Source: Chlamydiia bacterium | GTDB taxonomy: Bacteria > Chlamydiota > Chlamydiia > Chlamydiales > Rhabdochlamydiaceae | Direction of reading: 5' to 3' | DNA: 35,008 nucleotides | NCBI GenBank assembly: GCA_021324995.1 | Contig: JAJPIB010000005.1 | Span: 1 to 35,008, forward strand | Shown: positions 31,789-35,008 of the stretch, piece by piece | Layout of the letters: each line of letters opens with the position of its first letter | Position numbering within the stretch: position 1 is the first letter of the stretch | The notes under the pieces: generated by a model | Seen by the model: only the letters and a program-made list of their open reading frames with translations | Told to the model about the DNA's origin: nothing | Databases searched by the model: none | Program-made: the position numbers and the translations under genes

Positions 31789-32497
31789 GATAGTGGAAAC
31801 GCTGTGCTCCCCAGAAAATATCTTCTTCTGCAATCACCATTCCGGAACGGATCATCGCTTGCCCAGAAAATGTATCGTCGAAATGCCCTGTTGCATGAAT
31901 GCTTCGGAGCGGGCTTGGGTCTACATGACTATTATCGAGGTTGACCAGAGACTGATTTTCAATCAGGCGAGGAACGTACCCTTTTAAAATTGCAGTCACG
32001 GCTTGCGTCGCATAGCGCAAATGATGGAATGCAGGCTTAAATAGGAATGCTAATTCCGACTGACCATAGCGCGTCCCATGTCCAAGCGCAATATGGCCTA
32101 CAAACCCCCCTTTCTTTTTTTCAAAAATGGCAAAAGCGCTAAAAGGGTCCCGATTTTCTTCCCATCGCTCTACCCATTTTTCAACAGCTCTTTGAACTTT
32201 ACTTTCTGGCCACGGCTGTCCGTCTTTGTATTTGCTCACAGCTTCAGGATCTGTAAACAATCCCATATAATTTTCCAATTGATCAGCAGTTAAAGAAACG
32301 AGGACGAGATCATCCGTTTCAATCCTAGCCTGAATCACTCCAGAATTGTCCTGAATCATCACATCAATACTGCCAAGATAGGGATCCCCTTTCCACTTTG
32401 TGATGTGTTCTGTGGGAACGTATTCCTGGGAATCTTCTGCGAAAGTAAGAGTGCTCATTGTCGTTAGAAAAATTATTGCAAGCCATTTGCATTTCAT
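31757..32497 (-). CDS. Exported GNAT-fold (RimJ/L-like) protein
   Basis: 246 residues. The N terminus MKCKWLAIIFLTTMSTLTFA is a signal peptide with a likely cut before EDSQ. The remainder follows the RimJ-type acetyltransferase order: TDDLVLVSLTADQLENYMGL, SAFAIFEKKKGGFVGHIALG, AELAF-like SELAFLFKPAFHHLRYATQA (the acetyl-CoA loop position, without a canonical RxxGxG), then a C-terminal strand. Acetyl-CoA is not expected in the periplasm, so it either acts after export to a host cell or has lost catalysis. The start follows a GAAAGAG site. Confidence 0.72.
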   Translation of the reverse strand: MKCKWLAIIFLTTMSTLTFAEDSQEYVPTEHITKWKGDPYLGSIDVMIQDNSGVIQARIETDDLVLVSLTADQLENYMGLFTDPEAVSKYKDGQPWPESKVQRAVEKWVERWEENRDPFSAFAIFEKKKGGFVGHIALGHGTRYGQSELAFLFKPAFHHLRYATQAVTAILKGYVPRLIENQSLVNLDNSHVDPSPLRSIHATGHFDDTFSGQAMIRSGMVIAEEDIFWGAQRFHYLIRVDQILCE

Positions 32498-32579
32498 ACT
32501 CTTTCATTGCTCCTGTTTTGGGCATTTCTGAAAAAATATGAATTTTAAACCAGTGAGAATTATTTACAAGTTTGAATTT

Positions 32580-34715
32580 TTAACGCTCAGGATATTTGAT
32601 GCGGAGATGACGTGTGACCATCAAAGCTTTGACAATGGCGCGCTTCACCCTTCCGAGCTCTTCAAAAGTAAGCTGACACTCATCGAATTGGCCGTCTTCT
32701 GCTTTTTCAGAAACAAGTTTGTCGACCATATCGGCCACAGCCTCTTCGCTGACCTCATCCATGGAGCGCGAAGCCGCTTCCGCAGTGTCTGCGATCATGA
32801 TGATTGCTGATTCTTTAGTCCTGGGCTTTGGACCGGGGTAGCGGAAAAGTCTTTCGTTGATCTTTGTCGCATCTCCCCCCATGTGCTCGACTTGCTTGCA
32901 GTAGAAATAATACACCATCGTCGTCCCATGGTGCTCACGGATGACATCGATAAAGCTTTGAGGCAAGTGGTACTTGCGAGCAAGAGATTCGCCTTCGGGG
33001 ACGTGAGCTATGATGACATGCGTCGATTCTGCAGGAGTGAGAAGCTGATGAATGTTAAAGCCTCCCAGCTGGTTTTCTGTGAAGTAGTGGGGATTGAAAA
33101 GCTTTCCAATATCGTGATAGAGCGTGGAAACTCTACAGAAGAGCCCATTGGCGCCGATGGCTCGTGCTGCAGCTTCGGAAATATTGCCGACGACAAGGCA
33201 GTGCTGATAAGTTCCCGGGGCCTCTAGGCTTAAGCGTCTGAGCAACTCATGATCAGGATCCATATACTCCATCAAAGTCATATCGGTCATCACATCGAAA
33301 AGAGACTCTAAAATGGGTAATAAACTTACAGCCAAAATCGCTGTCGCCCCCAGCGAAATGAAAGAGCTAGCGAGATCGAGGATAAAATTAAAACCAAATA
33401 CCCTGTTATCCGTAAGATTCAACGCAAAGATCAAAGGAACAGTACTCAGCCAGACTTTGCCGCAGACGGCAAATACCTTTTTTCGCTTATGCAGACGCCG
33501 AGAGAAAAGAATGGTGGAAACGGCGGCGAAAAAGTTGACGAAGAGAAAAGGAATATAATCGACAGCTAGCGTCGCCCCAAAAACAACCACCAGAAAAAAA
33601 GAAGCAACCATAGCGATTTCGCTTCCGATCAACACACAAATCAAAAGAGCCGCAAAAGGCAGCAGCAGAGGAAACCTCGCCACCTCAACAAGATTGACAT
33701 TGTGATAAAAGAGCAAATATTCCGTGGCTTTTGCTAAAATTAGGCTCATGACAAGAATGGTAGTGAGCAATACCGTCTTTTGTAGTGATTTGAGAAGCTC
33801 ACGATGAAAAAAGTGCAAATAAAACAGCGCTGCTATGATTAGCGTTATAGCAACGAGGGCGCTGCCAAGCAAAGTCAAAGGCGCCCAAAGATTCCTCGAA
33901 TGAGCTAAGGCGTTTTTCATCGCCTGGAGCATAGCGATATGGCGAGAAGAGACTTTTTCTCCCGTTTTAATGATTTGAGATCCAGCTTCCTTATGGGTAA
34001 AGCGATCGGGAATCTCACTCTGCACCTTCTGGCGTACGATCCTCTCAAGAGTAAAGTCCTGTTGCAATTTCCAAGCATGGCGGGAAAATGCATCAACAAG
34101 ATAATCGATGGTTTCCGGATGAACTTCTTTGTCCGATTGAAGCTGGCGCTTCAACTGTATCCACAAAGGATGTGGCAATAGCTGAGCTTCTGCTTGAGGA
34201 GATGAGAGGGAAATGGCAAAAAAATCGATCGTTGAGATTTTCATCGACCGCATTTTATTCAACGTGCGCTCATCAGAAAGACGCACTTGAAACATGAACT
34301 CTTCGATATTATCCAAAAGAGAATAGATTTCATCAAAAGGACTTCGAGGGAGATCTTGTCGCCATTGCTGACGCTCAATCAGAGAATTTTCAAAACTTCG
34401 GCGGAAAGCGCTTGCTTGATTTTCATCCACTTTAAAAATGAGTCCAATGTCTCTCACAGCTTCTTGCTTAAGTGTCTGCGTTGCTTCTTCATCAAGAAAG
34501 AGAAAGTCGGTTTGGGAAATGACGTAACGGGGAGCTTTCGTTCCGATTTCAAGAACTTCTAAGCGCGCTTCACGAAAATGGATGAAGCAAGTTAAAATGA
34601 CGAGGAAACTCAAGATCAGGATGACCCTTCTGCCGATCTGATTTCCGCCTAAAAGTTCGCGCCACCGCTTTTTTTCAAGCATCGATCGACTTTCGTCAAT
34701 GTGCAGGTCTTGCAT
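32580..34715 (-). CDS. 7TM-HD membrane phosphohydrolase (PgpH-like)
   Basis: 711 residues from MQDLHIDESRS, which has AAGGCGG upstream; the frame is open to 34820 but the extra residues look like leader. Order: one N-terminal transmembrane helix (RRVILILSFLVILTC), a large extracytoplasmic 7TMR-HDED domain, about six membrane helices, then a cytoplasmic HD domain with YQHCLVVGNISEAAARAIG, LYHDIGKLFNPHYF (HD at about residue 534), IIAHVPEG and REHHGTTMVYYF. PgpH of this architecture degrades c-di-AMP in Listeria; the same role is likely but unproven here. A family I element lies about 120 bp upstream. Confidence 0.9.
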   Translation of the reverse strand: MQDLHIDESRSMLEKKRWRELLGGNQIGRRVILILSFLVILTCFIHFREARLEVLEIGTKAPRYVISQTDFLFLDEEATQTLKQEAVRDIGLIFKVDENQASAFRRSFENSLIERQQWRQDLPRSPFDEIYSLLDNIEEFMFQVRLSDERTLNKMRSMKISTIDFFAISLSSPQAEAQLLPHPLWIQLKRQLQSDKEVHPETIDYLVDAFSRHAWKLQQDFTLERIVRQKVQSEIPDRFTHKEAGSQIIKTGEKVSSRHIAMLQAMKNALAHSRNLWAPLTLLGSALVAITLIIAALFYLHFFHRELLKSLQKTVLLTTILVMSLILAKATEYLLFYHNVNLVEVARFPLLLPFAALLICVLIGSEIAMVASFFLVVVFGATLAVDYIPFLFVNFFAAVSTILFSRRLHKRKKVFAVCGKVWLSTVPLIFALNLTDNRVFGFNFILDLASSFISLGATAILAVSLLPILESLFDVMTDMTLMEYMDPDHELLRRLSLEAPGTYQHCLVVGNISEAAARAIGANGLFCRVSTLYHDIGKLFNPHYFTENQLGGFNIHQLLTPAESTHVIIAHVPEGESLARKYHLPQSFIDVIREHHGTTMVYYFYCKQVEHMGGDATKINERLFRYPGPKPRTKESAIIMIADTAEAASRSMDEVSEEAVADMVDKLVSEKAEDGQFDECQLTFEELGRVKRAIVKALMVTRHLRIKYPER

Positions 34716-34836
34716 AGGGATCCGCCTTGAATGAATGCTACTTTTAAAAATCGCTAAAATAATGCCCCGAAATGGGAATTGGATTCCAACACTTTTCCCA
34801 AACCCAAGAAAAAATCTCAAAAACAGAGATTGCAGT

Positions 34837-34931
34837 TATACCCAACGTGACTGAAAATTTGGTTTAGGGCCGAAGCGAAAACTCCCGCGATTGGCGCGAT
34901 TGAATCGTCGCCCCTATTAGAAATAGGGGCT
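34837..34931. repeat. Family I MITE-like element, copy 4 (left arm and hairpin only)
   Basis: TATACCCAACGTGACTGAAA through the central hairpin (34910-34930) matches the complete copy closely. At 34931, right after the hairpin, similarity stops and unrelated sequence begins (CTCGAGTTTGG). The left TA is present. It is truncated, recombined, or the end of a larger relative. Confidence 0.9.
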
Positions 34932-35008
34932 CTCGAGTTTGGACAAATCTCCCTACCGAACTTCAAATTAATCGTCCTTCGGCGATTTTCCAATACATCG
35001 CCATCGGC
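34932..35008. other. Unassigned sequence after the broken element
   Basis: These 77 bp have no similarity I can see to the rest of the window and no gene start. They contain CGTCCTTCGGCGAT, a small hairpin-like stretch. They could be internal sequence of a larger element using the same ends, or host DNA joined after a deletion. Confidence 0.4.

Noticed and set aside
1-35008. CRISPR array
   Set aside because: The repeats present are dispersed inverted-repeat elements kilobases apart, not short repeats with regular spacers, and no cas gene is seen.

Overview
The window reads as chromosome of a member of the phylum Chlamydiae, most likely an environmental (amoeba-associated) lineage rather than Chlamydia itself. 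The signs are a single-chain fused glycyl-tRNA synthetase (alpha plus beta), a division/wall cluster murF-mraY-murD-LysM-ftsW-murG-murC-ftsQ with no ftsZ or ftsA, an extra groEL without groES, and several secreted or orphan proteins of the kind seen in chlamydiae. Base composition is moderate. Genus is not determined.

Layout. 1-5.1 kb: a partial minus-strand gene running off the left edge, then glyQS, an M19 dipeptidase and a GNAT enzyme on the plus strand. 5.1-5.6 kb: a J-domain gene with a damaged 5' end. 5.7-13.6 kb: a tight minus-strand peptidoglycan/division operon (mraY, murD, LysM protein, ftsW, murG, murC, ftsQ), with overlapping or nearly touching genes. 13.7-18.1 kb: three paralogous proteins of unknown function that separate murF from mraY. 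18.2-20.3 kb: murF and a secreted prolyl-4-hydroxylase-like oxygenase. 20.4-26.3 kb, plus strand: an unknown protein with a faint F-box-like N terminus, tRNA-Cys, rsmI, coaX, a groEL paralogue and a GT9-like glycosyltransferase. 26.3-27.2 kb, minus strand: a lone Clp-type AAA+ module with altered Walker motifs. 27.4-31.8 kb, plus strand: a small basic protein, a metallophosphoesterase, a CxxCxxCC protein, a phosphohexomutase and an SDR. 31.8-34.7 kb, minus strand: a secreted GNAT-fold protein and a 7TM-HD (PgpH-like) protein.

The most unusual signal is two families of short non-coding inverted-repeat elements (MITE-like, TA target duplication, IS630/mariner-style ends). Family I (four copies, 164 bp when complete) has inserted at the very 3' ends of at least two genes, murD and rsmI, and probably of a third at the left edge. 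In each case it is read in the same frame, so the genes end in a shared element-encoded tail beginning IPN(V/A)TENL. Removing the element and one TA restores short plausible native C termini for murD and rsmI. The copy inside the mur operon has lost exactly the central hairpin. Family II (two copies) has inserted at a TA overlapping the start codon of one of the three paralogues, rebuilding the ATG through the target duplication.

The core genes make and flip peptidoglycan precursors: MurF, MraY, MurD, MurG and MurC act from UDP-MurNAc to lipid II, FtsW polymerises glycan, and FtsQ and the LysM protein belong to the divisome or wall. The functions of the three paralogues, the degenerate AAA+ protein and the secreted P4H and GNAT proteins cannot be settled from sequence alone.
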